Shown one piece after another: positions 24,082-33,505 of a DNA stretch of 64,000 nucleotides (position 1 is its first letter; every line of letters starts with the position of its first letter). The stretch is taken from assembly GCF_000377565.1 (NCBI RefSeq), contig NZ_KB898365.1, positions 104,388 to 168,387 of the forward strand, read 5' to 3'. This stretch comes from Rhizobium sp. 2MFCol3.1 (GTDB taxonomy: Bacteria; Pseudomonadota; Alphaproteobacteria; Rhizobiales; Rhizobiaceae). A program made the position numbers and the translations under genes. A model generated the notes under the pieces. That model was given only the letters and a program-made list of their open reading frames with translations. It did no database searches and was not told the DNA's origin.

Positions 24082-26001
24082 ATGAACTACTCCGATTCAT
24101 ACTGGAACAAGAAGGCAAGGCCACCGGCTGACTTCGTCTCATTTGTCGCGGAAATGGCTTTTTGCCGGACGATCCGGCCCTTCCTCAAAACTACACACTA
24201 TGTGCTCGCCCTCCGTTTACCCGATGATGGCGACATCTATGTGTATGAGTTGGCAGCCCGCAGGCTTCTGGATCCCGAGTGCGAGACGGACGACAATGGG
24301 GCTCCTGTCGTATTGGTGACCAACGTCAAGTCCATCAAAGCGCATACTTGGGACCTCGCGCGCAAATTCAATGAATTGCGACGCGTCGTAATTTTCTACA
24401 CAGACGATATGGAAATCGCGAGCGATTTGGCCCTTCTGATCGATCACCGGATCGACATGGAGCTGCCGGATATAAGCCACTTCAAGGCTACGGCAAAACT
24501 ACTGGGCAGAGCAATGTCGCATAACGATGCCGTGTTCCTGGCCGCCTCTCGTCTGTCCGATATCCGGCTGGCTCTGCGGCCGCACCGATCTATCGCAAAT
24601 CTAGTTCAGCGCCTGAAGGCGGTCATCCCGGACGCTACCCAGCCTAGCGGGGTGCCAGCCAACCCATCGTCTCCGAGACTCGAGGACCTCGTCGGCTTCG
24701 GAGAGGCGAAAACCTGGGGCCTCCAGGTTGCCGTTGACATCAACGCCTGGATGGCAGGGGAACTCGAATGGGCTGACATCGACAAAGGCATCGTTCTTGT
24801 CGGACCGCCCGGAACCGGGAAAACGACATTCCCCAAGGCGCTCGCGAACACGTGCGGCATTCCTTTGATCGCAACGTCCGCTGCAGTATGGCAGTCGAAG
24901 GGGCATCTTGGCGACATGCTCAAGGACATGCGCGCGACGTTCAAAGAAGCCGCTGATGCCAGGCCATCAATCCTGTCGATAGACGAACTTGACAGCGTCG
25001 GTGACCGACAGGCCTACAAAGCCAGCGAATACCACGATTACAAGCGGCAAGTGATCAACGCTCTGCTGGAATGCTTGGACCCGTCGGAAGGACGAGAAGG
25101 CGTCATAGTGGTTGGTGCGACCAACGACGTCAGCGCGATTGACTCCGCGCTACTGCGGCCTGGTAGGTTTGAACTTGTCGTTCAGATCGAGCGACCAGAT
25201 GCCGAAGAGCGCCAAGCGATACTGCGGCGCTATCTCCCAGAACTGGCAATCAACGACTTTGAGCCATTCGTAGTCCAGTCGGACGATTGGTCGGGTGCGG
25301 ATATCGAGAAGCTAGCTAGAGATGCCAGGCGCGTCGCTCGGCGTTCGGGGCGGAAGACGGTGACGGACGACGATCTGCTCATGGCGATGCCGCCGCTGTT
25401 TGCCTATAGCGAGGAGGAAGGATTCCGTCTGGCCGTCCACGAGATCGGGCATGCAGTTGTAGGAGCGATCTTGCGTCCCGGACAGCTGGTGAACGTCAAG
25501 ATCAATCGGTGGCGGCCGTCCAAAGTCGGTTGGAACCAGATCGGTACGACGCATTTCAACGAAAAGCCGCCGCTCATGACTTCCGCAGCTTACCTGACGG
25601 ATACGATTGCCATCCTTTTGAGTGGAATGGCTGCGGAACGCATTTTCTTTGGCGAACACTCGATGGCGTCGGGGGGCAGCGTGACGTCCGACCTTAACCG
25701 GGCAACCGATCTTGCGACGACCATGGAGCGATGCTTTGCGTTTGGTGACAGCCTCATCACTGACAGCGGTATCGGTCCGCGGCCGATGGAGAACTTGAGA
25801 CAAGGTGACCCGGCGCTCCGTGAAGCCGTTCGTCAGCGCCTTGATGCGCAGCACAGCAGGGTGATGCAAATCCTGACATCAAAGCGGACAGAAGTGCAAA
25901 TCTTGTCCGAAAGACTTGCGAAGTCCTTCGAGCTTACTGCCGAGGATGTCCTCCGAACATTACGCGATGGCGCAGACGCGCGGATGGGAGCCGATCGATG
26001 A
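24082..26001 (+). CDS. Soluble FtsH-like AAA+ ATPase with M41 metalloprotease domain
   Basis: The 639-residue protein has an N-domain of about 190 residues without membrane helices and an AAA+ module. That module shows Walker A GPPGTGKTTF near residue 241, Walker B ILSIDELDS, and SRH ALLRPGRFELVVQIERPD. An M41 zinc protease domain follows, with HEIGH near residue 453 and SVTSDLNRATDLATTME carrying the third Asp ligand. Both enzymes look intact. Canonical FtsH has two N-terminal membrane helices; this one should act in the cytoplasm. GAGG precedes ATG 24082. It lies between the TnsA-like gene and a metallophosphoesterase that overlaps its stop codon, suggesting a regulated degradation or damage-response role. 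Confidence 0.85.
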   Translation: MNYSDSYWNKKARPPADFVSFVAEMAFCRTIRPFLKTTHYVLALRLPDDGDIYVYELAARRLLDPECETDDNGAPVVLVTNVKSIKAHTWDLARKFNELRRVVIFYTDDMEIASDLALLIDHRIDMELPDISHFKATAKLLGRAMSHNDAVFLAASRLSDIRLALRPHRSIANLVQRLKAVIPDATQPSGVPANPSSPRLEDLVGFGEAKTWGLQVAVDINAWMAGELEWADIDKGIVLVGPPGTGKTTFPKALANTCGIPLIATSAAVWQSKGHLGDMLKDMRATFKEAADARPSILSIDELDSVGDRQAYKASEYHDYKRQVINALLECLDPSEGREGVIVVGATNDVSAIDSALLRPGRFELVVQIERPDAEERQAILRRYLPELAINDFEPFVVQSDDWSGADIEKLARDARRVARRSGRKTVTDDDLLMAMPPLFAYSEEEGFRLAVHEIGHAVVGAILRPGQLVNVKINRWRPSKVGWNQIGTTHFNEKPPLMTSAAYLTDTIAILLSGMAAERIFFGEHSMASGGSVTSDLNRATDLATTMERCFAFGDSLITDSGIGPRPMENLRQGDPALREAVRQRLDAQHSRVMQILTSKRTEVQILSERLAKSFELTAEDVLRTLRDGADARMGADR

Positions 26002-26765
26002 AAATCTGGGTGTTTTCCGACGTTCACATCGAGTTTGGCAAACCTTTCACCGTTGCACCGCCAAGCGACATCGATGCCATCGTATGCGCAGGCGACGTGC
26101 TCGATAAGGGCGTGGTCCCCAGTATCGAATGGCTTTCCGCGTTCGCGGGCCCGGAGATCCCGGTTATTTTCGTTGCCGGGAACCACGAGTTTTACCGTAG
26201 TTTCCTCGTGGGCAGCATCGCCGATGCCAATGGAGTGCGTGACCGCTATCCCAATATCCACTTCCTCGACGACCGTAATGTCGTTATCGACGACGTGCTT
26301 TTCACCGGCGCGACCCTTTGGACTGACTTTCGATTGTTCGGTCGCAATCCGGAGGTCGCCATGTGGGCGGCCGAGAAGGGCATGAACGACTACAAGCGGA
26401 TAAACCTTTCCAAGAAGCCGTTCAAGAAGTTCAAGCCCATCCATTCTTTCCGAAGGCATGACGCTTCAATCAAGTTCTTGTCAGAAAGCCTCGCGCGCAC
26501 TGACGTCCGAAAGAAAGTCGTTGTCACGCATCATGCACCGTCGGCCCGATCCATTTCGCGATACTTTCGGGATGATCCGTTGGCACCGTGCTATGCTTCT
26601 GATCTCGATGCCTTTGTCAGGGACGCCGAGCCAGACCTCTGGATCCATGGGCATGTGCATCAGCGTTTCGACTATACGCTCGGCTTCACGAGGATCGTCT
26701 GTAATCCACGTGGTTATCCAGGAGAGGCAACGGGGTTCGATCCGGATTTGGTTGTTGAAATCTGA
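25998..26765 (+). CDS. Calcineurin-like metallophosphoesterase
   Basis: This 255-residue enzyme has all metal motifs: DVH at residues 8-10, GDVLDKG, GNHEFYR, VVTHHAPS and GHVHQRFD. It starts in an ATGA overlap with the FtsH-like gene, so the two are translationally coupled. Family members hydrolyse nucleotides, cyclic nucleotides or phosphoproteins; the substrate is unknown. No signal peptide is present, so it should be cytoplasmic with its neighbours. Confidence 0.85.
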   Translation: MKIWVFSDVHIEFGKPFTVAPPSDIDAIVCAGDVLDKGVVPSIEWLSAFAGPEIPVIFVAGNHEFYRSFLVGSIADANGVRDRYPNIHFLDDRNVVIDDVLFTGATLWTDFRLFGRNPEVAMWAAEKGMNDYKRINLSKKPFKKFKPIHSFRRHDASIKFLSESLARTDVRKKVVVTHHAPSARSISRYFRDDPLAPCYASDLDAFVRDAEPDLWIHGHVHQRFDYTLGFTRIVCNPRGYPGEATGFDPDLVVEI

Positions 26766-26816
26766 CTGGGGCGCGGGTGCGTTCTTTAACTGAACGGCCC
26801 GCAGATGGAGGTACCT

Positions 26817-27383
26817 GTGACTGTCGATTCGTTGGCATGGCTGCCTGAAGAGCAGCAGGCGCTCGCGCGTACTGTCGTCGATAGCGGGAGGTACTCAAGC
26901 GTGGAGGATGTCTTGCACGCGGGATTAGAGCTCCTGCATGAGAGGATCGACGCGGAGAGTGCAGCAATGGAAACGCTGCGAGCCACGATTGAGAGCCGGT
27001 TGGAGGGGCCGACGATTTCCGCTGAAGAGATGGAAAGGCGGGTTACGGCGATCGTTGGACGGAAGCGGCAGCTGGCATCATCCGCAGCACAGGGTGATCC
27101 GAACAGATGTCCAATTCATCCGGGAGCGCTGCTCCGCGACGACGTGCTTCCCGCGATTGGAAAGCCGACGGCGGAGATCGCTAACTTGCTGGGCATCTCC
27201 CAGCAGCACCTTGATGAAATCCTAAGGGAGGAGAGTCCGGTTAGCGCTGCTGTAGCTGTCCGGTTCGGCAAGATGTTCGGCAACGGTCCGTTGATGTGGA
27301 TTGGGATGAAAGGGGCATATGATGTGTGGCATGCCGTTCGTGACACTGATGTCTCGGGCATTCCGACCCTACATGGCGCTTAG
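26817..27383 (+). CDS. Fused antitoxin-like protein: ParD-type N-domain plus HigA-type C-domain
   Basis: GTG 26817 is chosen as start because GGAGG lies five bases upstream; an ATG 12 bases earlier would overlap that site. Residues about 1-80 match the ParD/CopG pattern (ALARTVVDSGRYSSVEDVLHAGLELL). Residues about 95-180 match HigA (CPIHPGALLRDDVLPAIG, IANLLGISQQHLDEILREESPVSAAVAVRFGKMFG). Each half is normally a separate antitoxin next to its own toxin, yet neither ParE nor HigB is seen nearby. It follows the phosphoesterase by 51 bases and may belong to that operon. The fused form could act as an orphan regulator. Confidence 0.7.
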   Translation: MTVDSLAWLPEEQQALARTVVDSGRYSSVEDVLHAGLELLHERIDAESAAMETLRATIESRLEGPTISAEEMERRVTAIVGRKRQLASSAAQGDPNRCPIHPGALLRDDVLPAIGKPTAEIANLLGISQQHLDEILREESPVSAAVAVRFGKMFGNGPLMWIGMKGAYDVWHAVRDTDVSGIPTLHGA

Positions 27384-27540
27384 CATACCTTAACGGGCGC
27401 GCTGGCTGGGTGGCGGTCATATAATTGCCTGGCTCGCGCGCTGCCTCGCAACATATCCATGTTCACAATACTTGCGAGAGTGGCAATGTGCGACGAACGT
27501 TGTCATCAGCGATACATCTGCGAGGCAGCCGAATGTGCGA

Positions 27541-28536
27541 TCAGCGGCGCGATACAAAGAAACCAATCGGCCAGTCAATTGTGATCGATGGCGGTTTTCG
27601 GCGAAATTCAATGATTTCAATCCCAAGCGATCCTATCAGATCGCTATTTGACGAGCGTATTCCTTCGGGCAGAACCATTATCTTTCTGCATGCGCGAACT
27701 AGAAGCTTCTCGTAGACAAACAATTGGCCAACCGCCATCAAGATGCTCGAAGCATCGTTGCCCGTTTTGATCTCGAACAGCATCGGTTCGCGATCGTCCA
27801 CCGTATAAAGGTCAGGTCCGAGCAATCCGATTTTCTCGTTCGTATGCGGTATACTGTGACGTTTCAATTCTGCCTTGAGAGCCTGCCAAATGTCATGGTG
27901 AAGCCGGTGCGCTTCGACGGAATCGCGTGGGGGGATAGTGTAGGTTCCAGAGGGCTCCTCGAATCCCATGGCACTTCGCTGAAGTGAAGCGACTTCGCCA
28001 CCCTCAAATGCCCCCACTCTTAGATACCGGCAAAGATCGACAAACTTTCGTGTCGAAGCGACCGTTTGCCAGGTGCTGCCTATTGGTGCCACCGGGAAAC
28101 ATGTCTCAGAGGAGTTGTTGTCGTATCGTACGACTGTAGGGGCTATGCTGAAAGACGACGCGACCTCAACGTAATCCTTCAATTCGACTTTCTTCCCGGC
28201 GACGTTCATCCGGCCGCGGTGCATAATCCACATCACGCCGGCGGAATCCTTGGCGATCACACCTTGGTTGTTGCCGGGAGGGCTCCCGGTGCGAGGCGGA
28301 TTGACCTGCACGATCTCGTTCTCGATCGCTTCCCTGGTGAGCTCGACACCTAATCCGTTCCAGTATCCGTCTTTCTCTGGCTCCGGCCGCGACCGGATCC
28401 AAACGCCTGCGTCCTCAGACCAAATGACGGATCTTCCCAGTTGAAGTGTTTTCCCGTGGGTTCTGAATGCGTCTATCCAATTTTCAACTGCATCGGCAAC
28501 CGCCGCCGAAGTCTCAACTGCTGTCATTTCCTGCAT
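27541..28536 (-). CDS. PD-(D/E)XK nuclease-like protein, third gene of a putative defence operon
   Basis: This 331-residue protein has a C-terminal nuclease core: GLLGPDLYTVDDREPMLFEIK, then ALGQLF-type helix AVGQLFVYEKLL. The PD-x12-EIK spacing and a following Gln helix fit the PD-(D/E)XK fold. The N-terminal 220 residues are unrecognised, with several Trp. It follows the middle gene by 43 bases on the same strand. A role in cutting DNA is inferred from the motif only. Confidence 0.6.
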   Translation of the reverse strand: MQEMTAVETSAAVADAVENWIDAFRTHGKTLQLGRSVIWSEDAGVWIRSRPEPEKDGYWNGLGVELTREAIENEIVQVNPPRTGSPPGNNQGVIAKDSAGVMWIMHRGRMNVAGKKVELKDYVEVASSFSIAPTVVRYDNNSSETCFPVAPIGSTWQTVASTRKFVDLCRYLRVGAFEGGEVASLQRSAMGFEEPSGTYTIPPRDSVEAHRLHHDIWQALKAELKRHSIPHTNEKIGLLGPDLYTVDDREPMLFEIKTGNDASSILMAVGQLFVYEKLLVRACRKIMVLPEGIRSSNSDLIGSLGIEIIEFRRKPPSITIDWPIGFFVSRR

Positions 28537-28579
28537 GCTTGTTCCGTTCGCTGGTCGAAAGTCTCAAGGTTGGTATGCT

Positions 28580-29242
28580 TTAGGGAGCGACGAATTCTAT
28601 TTTCAGCTTCTGTGACATAAGCCGTTTAGCGCGGTCGCAGAATGCTTTTACGGCTTCCTTCGACGCCATGTCTTCCAATGCTACATCAAGCTGGCAGATG
28701 GACAGTGGTCCGCTTTCGACGCTGATCAAGCCCTGTTCATCGGCTGCCTCTGTATCTTCCGGCCAAGGCGCGTTCCCCCAAACCTGGTGAAACCAATTGT
28801 GTCCTTCGGGGACTTCTTCGACGCATTTGAATATTATTATCGAAAGCCAGCTTTTGGCCTCTTCGGCGGGTTTGAAGCCTGAAGCTTCTGGCTCGAGCGA
28901 TCCGCTACCTAGCTCAAATTCTGTGTCTGTGACGATCCGGACTTCGAGCAACCAATCTCCGACACCCGGATGAGAGCGGCCGCCAACTTGAGGCACAAAC
29001 AGTATTGACGGCTGATACAGGGGTAGAAAATTCCATCCCCAGAAGGTTCGAGGATCGACACGAGCCGGTGGAGTAGGAGCGACGCCATTGGTCGTCTTCC
29101 AGTTATAGAACTGTGTCTCAGGAAATTGCTGGCCGATAAGCGTGAGCATATCGAGGCATCGCCTCTGATAATCCGCGAGCAACCGGTATGCGTGGCGGAC
29201 GTCAATCAGCGCCGCGGAGAGGGATCGATTGTCGACCGACAT
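28580..29242 (-). CDS. Hypothetical protein, middle gene of the putative defence operon
   Basis: This 220-residue soluble protein was not recognised. It has an N-terminal helical part (RHAYRLLADYQRRCLDML), then an aromatic-rich core (FWGWNFLPLYQPSILFVP). It lies 12 bases after the upstream PD-(D/E)XK-like gene and 43 bases before the next, so all three are probably one transcript. Confidence 0.55.
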   Translation of the reverse strand: MSVDNRSLSAALIDVRHAYRLLADYQRRCLDMLTLIGQQFPETQFYNWKTTNGVAPTPPARVDPRTFWGWNFLPLYQPSILFVPQVGGRSHPGVGDWLLEVRIVTDTEFELGSGSLEPEASGFKPAEEAKSWLSIIIFKCVEEVPEGHNWFHQVWGNAPWPEDTEAADEQGLISVESGPLSICQLDVALEDMASKEAVKAFCDRAKRLMSQKLKIEFVAP

Positions 29243-29254
29243 AGAAATTCCCTT

Positions 29255-29989
29255 TTAGCCAAAGTTTCTGAGAGTGGCATTTGCAGCCGCACTCCAGGTT
29301 CCGGAACGTGGACGAAGGTCGCCAAGAAGCCTCAAGTGCTGATAGTCAGCGAGACCGAGCGCGGTGACCATATCATCGATGATCCTCGCCGTTGACCGGC
29401 TCATGGGCTTGTCACGCTCCGCTTCCAGTGCATCAAGGAGGCGATCCCATCCTGCCGCGGCGACTTTGATGTCGTGCCCTTGAGCGGCGAGCTCAGCGGC
29501 AATTCCTTCGACAGTAACGCCTACGTTCTTTCCAAGGCCCCCAATGGCGCATAGAAATACCGCATGTTCATCGTCGTCGTTTGCCTTTTTGTATGCGACC
29601 CATTCCCGCGCCCATTGTCGCGCTTCCTGCATAGGGTGCTTTCCGAGCTTGGCTTCGACAATGAGACGGACAGAAGTTGGCGGATCGCCAAGCTTAAAAT
29701 CAAGGAATACATCGGGCTCAACCTCCCGATCAGCCTCGAGGGCGTCCGTCCAGCGGGGCCAGAAGATGATATCCTCGAGCTCGGCGACTGCAAGATCGGG
29801 CAAAGGAGGTCCGAACGTTCGGCGCATAATGCGCCAAAGAACTCCGTCCTCGAGATAGGCGAGACGGCCGAACACGGCGGCTGTGAGAAGGTCCTCGGAA
29901 ATTTGGAAAGCACGCCGCCAACTGACGCTTTCCTCTCCAACTCCAACCGGAAGCCGCCCGGCTTTGCTGCTGACGATCGCCTGTAACAT
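29255..29989 (-). CDS. PD-(D/E)XK nuclease-like protein, first gene of the putative defence operon
   Basis: This 244-residue protein starts at ATG 29989 after a GGAG ribosome site. A nuclease-like core near residues 85-120 reads VEPDVFLDFK...VRLIVEAKLGKHP, then a helix with EARQWAREW. This is the PD...ExK signature of restriction-type nucleases, with EAK as the catalytic block. The C-terminus is helical with a DDMVTALGL segment. It leads a three-gene minus-strand operon ending at 27541. Confidence 0.65.
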   Translation of the reverse strand: MLQAIVSSKAGRLPVGVGEESVSWRRAFQISEDLLTAAVFGRLAYLEDGVLWRIMRRTFGPPLPDLAVAELEDIIFWPRWTDALEADREVEPDVFLDFKLGDPPTSVRLIVEAKLGKHPMQEARQWAREWVAYKKANDDDEHAVFLCAIGGLGKNVGVTVEGIAAELAAQGHDIKVAAAGWDRLLDALEAERDKPMSRSTARIIDDMVTALGLADYQHLRLLGDLRPRSGTWSAAANATLRNFG

Positions 29990-30286
29990 CGAATCTCCTT
30001 GAAGGAGTAGAGTGGGGGGATCACCACAAATAAGCAAGCGCTGGTTGCGACAATATAAGGTGCACATCAGTTGAATCTGCTGACGAAAGTTGACCTAGAA
30101 GCGCGCCGACTTCCCTTTCCTCAGGCAAGGACAGCACTCCAAAAGGTAGCGTTGGGAGGAGGGCTTATACCCGAGAAGAGGCGCTTAAAGATAATCCGCA
30201 CTACCAGACTGAAATCCTACTAGGACGGGCCAAAAGAAAGAGGTGTAGTTACCTCCCGCTAATCTCTGAACGGTAAATCAGGCCTC

Positions 30287-31081
30287 GTGGCAGATCGAAC
30301 ATGCAGAAACTGGGTTGGAACGGTGAATTACTGGACATTTTCTCAGGGAATCTCGATTGTCGTACCCGTAAACGCCGATGGGCTAAGATGGTGGAAACTA
30401 CGCTTTGGTGGGCATCAAGTGTCACCCGCAGATATCTGCCGACAATTAGTCGCTGGGATTGAGTTTCAAACTAAGTTTCAGCTCACAGGTTTTGCGAACC
30501 AGCCACGACTTGCGCGCTTCGAGGTTCACGGTTTCGACGCCGAAGGCGAGGTGTACCGAATGGAGCGCGAACTGAATTTTGACAATGGTGGGAGCTTACA
30601 TCAATGTTTTTTGGATATCCGCCCATCTATGAGAGATAACGGACGAGGGGCGACGTTCGCGCGAAACTGCTATATTCTCGCCCATCGTAACAGTCTATCT
30701 CGTTTGACCATCAAAGCAGTTGCCGGAGGAAGCTATTACTGGGCGCGCGCAGGGTTTCTGCCTTTCGAGGATAGCTGGAGGCGTTGTAAGCCCGATATTC
30801 GCAAACGGCTTGAGGAAATCACGTCAATCTCAGCTTTGGTAAGGCAAGAAGCCGAGGTTCCTTTGGAGTCGAACGAACCAGAGGCGATCTGGGAGTTGGC
30901 ATCGTTGCGCACGCCTGTACCCTCGAAATTCGATGCCGCGAGACGCGTTAGCCTGGGCAGATCTTTGCTAGGGGAAAGCGGAGCAGGCTGGGAAGGGTCC
31001 ATTAGCTTCCTTGATCATGAGCTATATAACGAGCAGCATGATCGAGCTAGACACTACATGCGAATGGAGGCGTCAGATTGA
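30287..31081 (+). CDS. GNAT-like fold protein
   Basis: This 264-residue protein starts at GTG 30287. The middle (about 115-165) reads RGATFARNCYILAHRNSLSRLTIKAVAGGSYYWARAGFLP. The GGxYYWARxGF pattern is typical of a divergent GNAT acetyltransferase group that includes domains in secreted or conflict proteins. The N-terminal 90 residues are beta-rich and unrecognised. It is transcribed divergently from the three-gene nuclease operon. Acetyl acceptor unknown. Confidence 0.5.
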   Translation: MADRTCRNWVGTVNYWTFSQGISIVVPVNADGLRWWKLRFGGHQVSPADICRQLVAGIEFQTKFQLTGFANQPRLARFEVHGFDAEGEVYRMERELNFDNGGSLHQCFLDIRPSMRDNGRGATFARNCYILAHRNSLSRLTIKAVAGGSYYWARAGFLPFEDSWRRCKPDIRKRLEEITSISALVRQEAEVPLESNEPEAIWELASLRTPVPSKFDAARRVSLGRSLLGESGAGWEGSISFLDHELYNEQHDRARHYMRMEASD

Positions 31082-31290
31082 TGGGTGTTTTGATCTCTCG
31101 CCACCTCGCGAACCAAATTTACATCAATGACCAGAAGCTCAGCCACTACATTTTCCGGAGTGCCCCTCCTTAGAAGCCTCGCGATGTCATGACGAAGGAC
31201 AACGGTGAGCTCACCAGCGTTCTCACGATCAATCTGATCGAGATCCGCGAGCATAGCCTCAGTACCATCTATGAATCCTTCTCGTGCCAT
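31054..31290 (-). CDS. Small hypothetical protein
   Basis: This 78-residue acidic helical protein has a GGGAG ribosome site six bases before ATG 31290. Its end overlaps the convergent GNAT-like gene by 28 bases. No family was recognised. Confidence 0.5.
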   Translation of the reverse strand: MAREGFIDGTEAMLADLDQIDRENAGELTVVLRHDIARLLRRGTPENVVAELLVIDVNLVREVARDQNTHQSDASIRM

Positions 31291-31449
31291 GAATGGCTCC
31301 CTTCTTACAAAATGATCCGCAACAGGTAATGTAACCGTCCGAGTGAGGCGCTTCCACTTGATTCACTGCGCATCACGATATTCTGTTTCGAGCCCTGCGG
31401 CTCGACCTATGATGAGTTTGGAGGCAGTGCCCGCAAGTCACAAGTGACT

Positions 31450-31930
31450 TCACGCTCGAAGTCGTGCCCCATCACGACCAGACAGGACCAGATTTCTGTT
31501 TGACGGTTCCAGTACTCGAGGGGAAATTGATATCCCAAGGCTCTGGGCAGGTGAAGCCTGTTGTGATGCTGGAACCGCAGTGACAGTCAAGCTATGATGG
31601 TTTTGGCGTCCGGGATGGCATTGACCGAGAGGCAATCGCGTTTGATGAACGTCTTTACCAAGGAATCGGCCAATCCGTTGGACTGTGGGCTGCGGACCGG
31701 CGTCGTGCGAGGTTCCATCCCAATATCGAGCGTCAGCGATTTCGTTTGACGCAATAAAGTTTGATCCAGTGTCAGTCAGCCATTCGATGCGCTTATAAAG
31801 GATATTGATGCGGCCGAGGCGGTTTTCGACGGCCGTTACAATAAGGTCCTGAACATATTCGCTCTTTATGCCTTCAGGGGTGGCGACATGGGCAACGCGT
31901 CGCGGACCCCCATTCAAGCGCAAAGACGAC
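31450..31930 (-). pseudogene. Decayed IS3-family (IS2-like) OrfB fragment
   Basis: The minus strand reads ENRLGRINILYKRIEWLTD, then after a frame change IGMEPRTTPVRSPQSNGLAD and FQHHNRLHLPRALGYQFPLEY. This is the end of an IS3-family integrase-like domain of the IS2 group. It carries a frameshift and an internal stop and lacks the first half, so it is inactive. Confidence 0.8.
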
Positions 31931-31991
31931 GCTGACCTTTTCCTTGTTTATGGCAGCCGATTTCGAAACCGCCGGAGCATTCTCGCCGATA

Positions 31992-32975
31992 TCACGGCAA
32001 GGCTCCGAAATCCGGCCTTCGATGAGCGTGCACCATCGACCGTAGCCCTTCAGGCGCGATAACTTCTACCTTGTCTCCCCATTGGTAGAGGTGCCATGTC
32101 ATCTCCAGCCAGCCTGCCGCATGGAAGCGGACGATCAGACTTCCGTCATCCATTGGCTCTAGAACCTGCGTCGGGTGAAATTGGAACTCTGCGGCACGCG
32201 AGGCAGCCTCCGGTGCAAACCGCCAAATTACCTCGCCGTACTGCGCAGGGTCCTGGTAGACCCCAAATGATTGGGCGGCGTATTCCTGAAGTGAGAACCC
32301 GTCTGCCATTGCAAAGCTCTCATCCAAGGCTTCTGCCGATCGAATCCGATCAGTTCGGAAGTTGAGTATCGTTTCTCCACGAGATGGTTGCCTTGCCACC
32401 AGGTAGCTGCGGTGACCGAGGAGCAATCCATGTGGCTCGATGATCCGCAGAGGAGCATCCGGGTCGCCATATTGTAAACGCAATCGGAACGGTCCTCGGA
32501 GCGCTTCGATAATTGCGTCGAGAACCGTTGGCTTCAAGTTTACCCGCGGTCCCGGCTTCGTCACGGAACCCATGGCCGTAAGCACCGCCTCGGCATCTGC
32601 TTCCGTTCGCAGCGCATCCCTCGGCGCAAGTCGGGACAGCAACCCTTCTCGCAGATCGGAAAGCGCTCTGGCATGGCGAACCCGTCCTTCGCTTTGTGCA
32701 GTGCGTCCGGCGATCTCCAGTGCCTCGATTGCGGTCTCTTCCCGCGGTTTCAAGCGATCAAGCAGCGGATCGGCAACCCGCCATCGGCGACGGCGATCAT
32801 TTCCGTCCTGCCATGTGACCCCGGTGAACACAGTCTCGAGTGCCTCGGTCATACGTTGGGCGGTTCGGTGCGAAACGTCGAACTCCTCGCTGATTTCTTC
32901 AAGACTGATGCCTGCGCGTCGTGCGGCCGCCAGCCGAGCAAGACGGATCAAATCCTGGGCTTTGGATAACGACAT
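31992..32975 (-). CDS. WYL-domain transcriptional regulator
   Basis: The 327-residue protein starts at ATG 32975, with GGGAG five bases upstream. Residues 1-60 form a helix-turn-helix of the HTH_11/DeoR type (ISLEEISEEFDVSHRTAQRM). The middle and C-terminal parts hold the WYL fold: RLQYGDPDAPLRIIEPHGLLLGHRSYLVARQ with a later FRTDRIRSAEALDE. WYL regulators often control phage-defence loci and sense nucleic acid or nucleotide ligands. It is divergent from the RecB-helicase gene, fitting that role. Confidence 0.85.
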   Translation of the reverse strand: MSLSKAQDLIRLARLAAARRAGISLEEISEEFDVSHRTAQRMTEALETVFTGVTWQDGNDRRRRWRVADPLLDRLKPREETAIEALEIAGRTAQSEGRVRHARALSDLREGLLSRLAPRDALRTEADAEAVLTAMGSVTKPGPRVNLKPTVLDAIIEALRGPFRLRLQYGDPDAPLRIIEPHGLLLGHRSYLVARQPSRGETILNFRTDRIRSAEALDESFAMADGFSLQEYAAQSFGVYQDPAQYGEVIWRFAPEAASRAAEFQFHPTQVLEPMDDGSLIVRFHAAGWLEMTWHLYQWGDKVEVIAPEGLRSMVHAHRRPDFGALP

Positions 32976-33104
32976 CACAGCTCCCGATGAGGGTGACACG
33001 AAATGTCACCCAAGCACCTTATAACCCAGTTCACATTCAGTCGAGAGCTAATCGAGTTGCGGGCACCGCGTTCGCTTAGCGTCGAAGCACAAGGGGATTT
33101 TACC

Positions 33105-33401
33105 ATGGCCAAGATCATCAAAATCGAGCGCCTCACGCGGTGTGAGAGTGACACGGCACCTACAACATCGCCAACAAAGGGTGCCGGTATTGTAGTCAGA
33201 AGCTCGGAACTGCGGAGTTCCGCACCTATCGAACACCTTCCAGCAGGATATGAGATACGCTTAGGTCTCGCTGTTGCCGATCGTGTTCGCGACCGCCTCG
33301 CACGTGAACGAAGACTCCTGCGCCGCAAGGGCATTTTCTCGGTATACGGTCGCGTCGTCTCGTCTCTTCCACGGACAATGCGGCCACGAGCGTGGTTCTA
33401 G
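33105..33401 (+). CDS. Small hypothetical basic protein
   Basis: The 98-residue protein starts at ATG 33105, supported by AGGGGA upstream. The C-terminal part is Arg-rich (RVRDRLARERRLLRRKGIFS). Unrecognised. It lies between the WYL gene and the RecB-helicase gene, on the latter's strand. Confidence 0.45.
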   Translation: MAKIIKIERLTRCESDTAPTTSPTKGAGIVVRSSELRSSAPIEHLPAGYEIRLGLAVADRVRDRLARERRLLRRKGIFSVYGRVVSSLPRTMRPRAWF

Positions 33402-33505
33402 CCGAGTTTTATCGTTGTCTGACCAACCTCTGTCACCTGTACTGCTCACGTTGCAACCGATAGATATGCATCCTCGCCGGTTGCGAAGATTCGAAGGGGC
33501 GTTCC

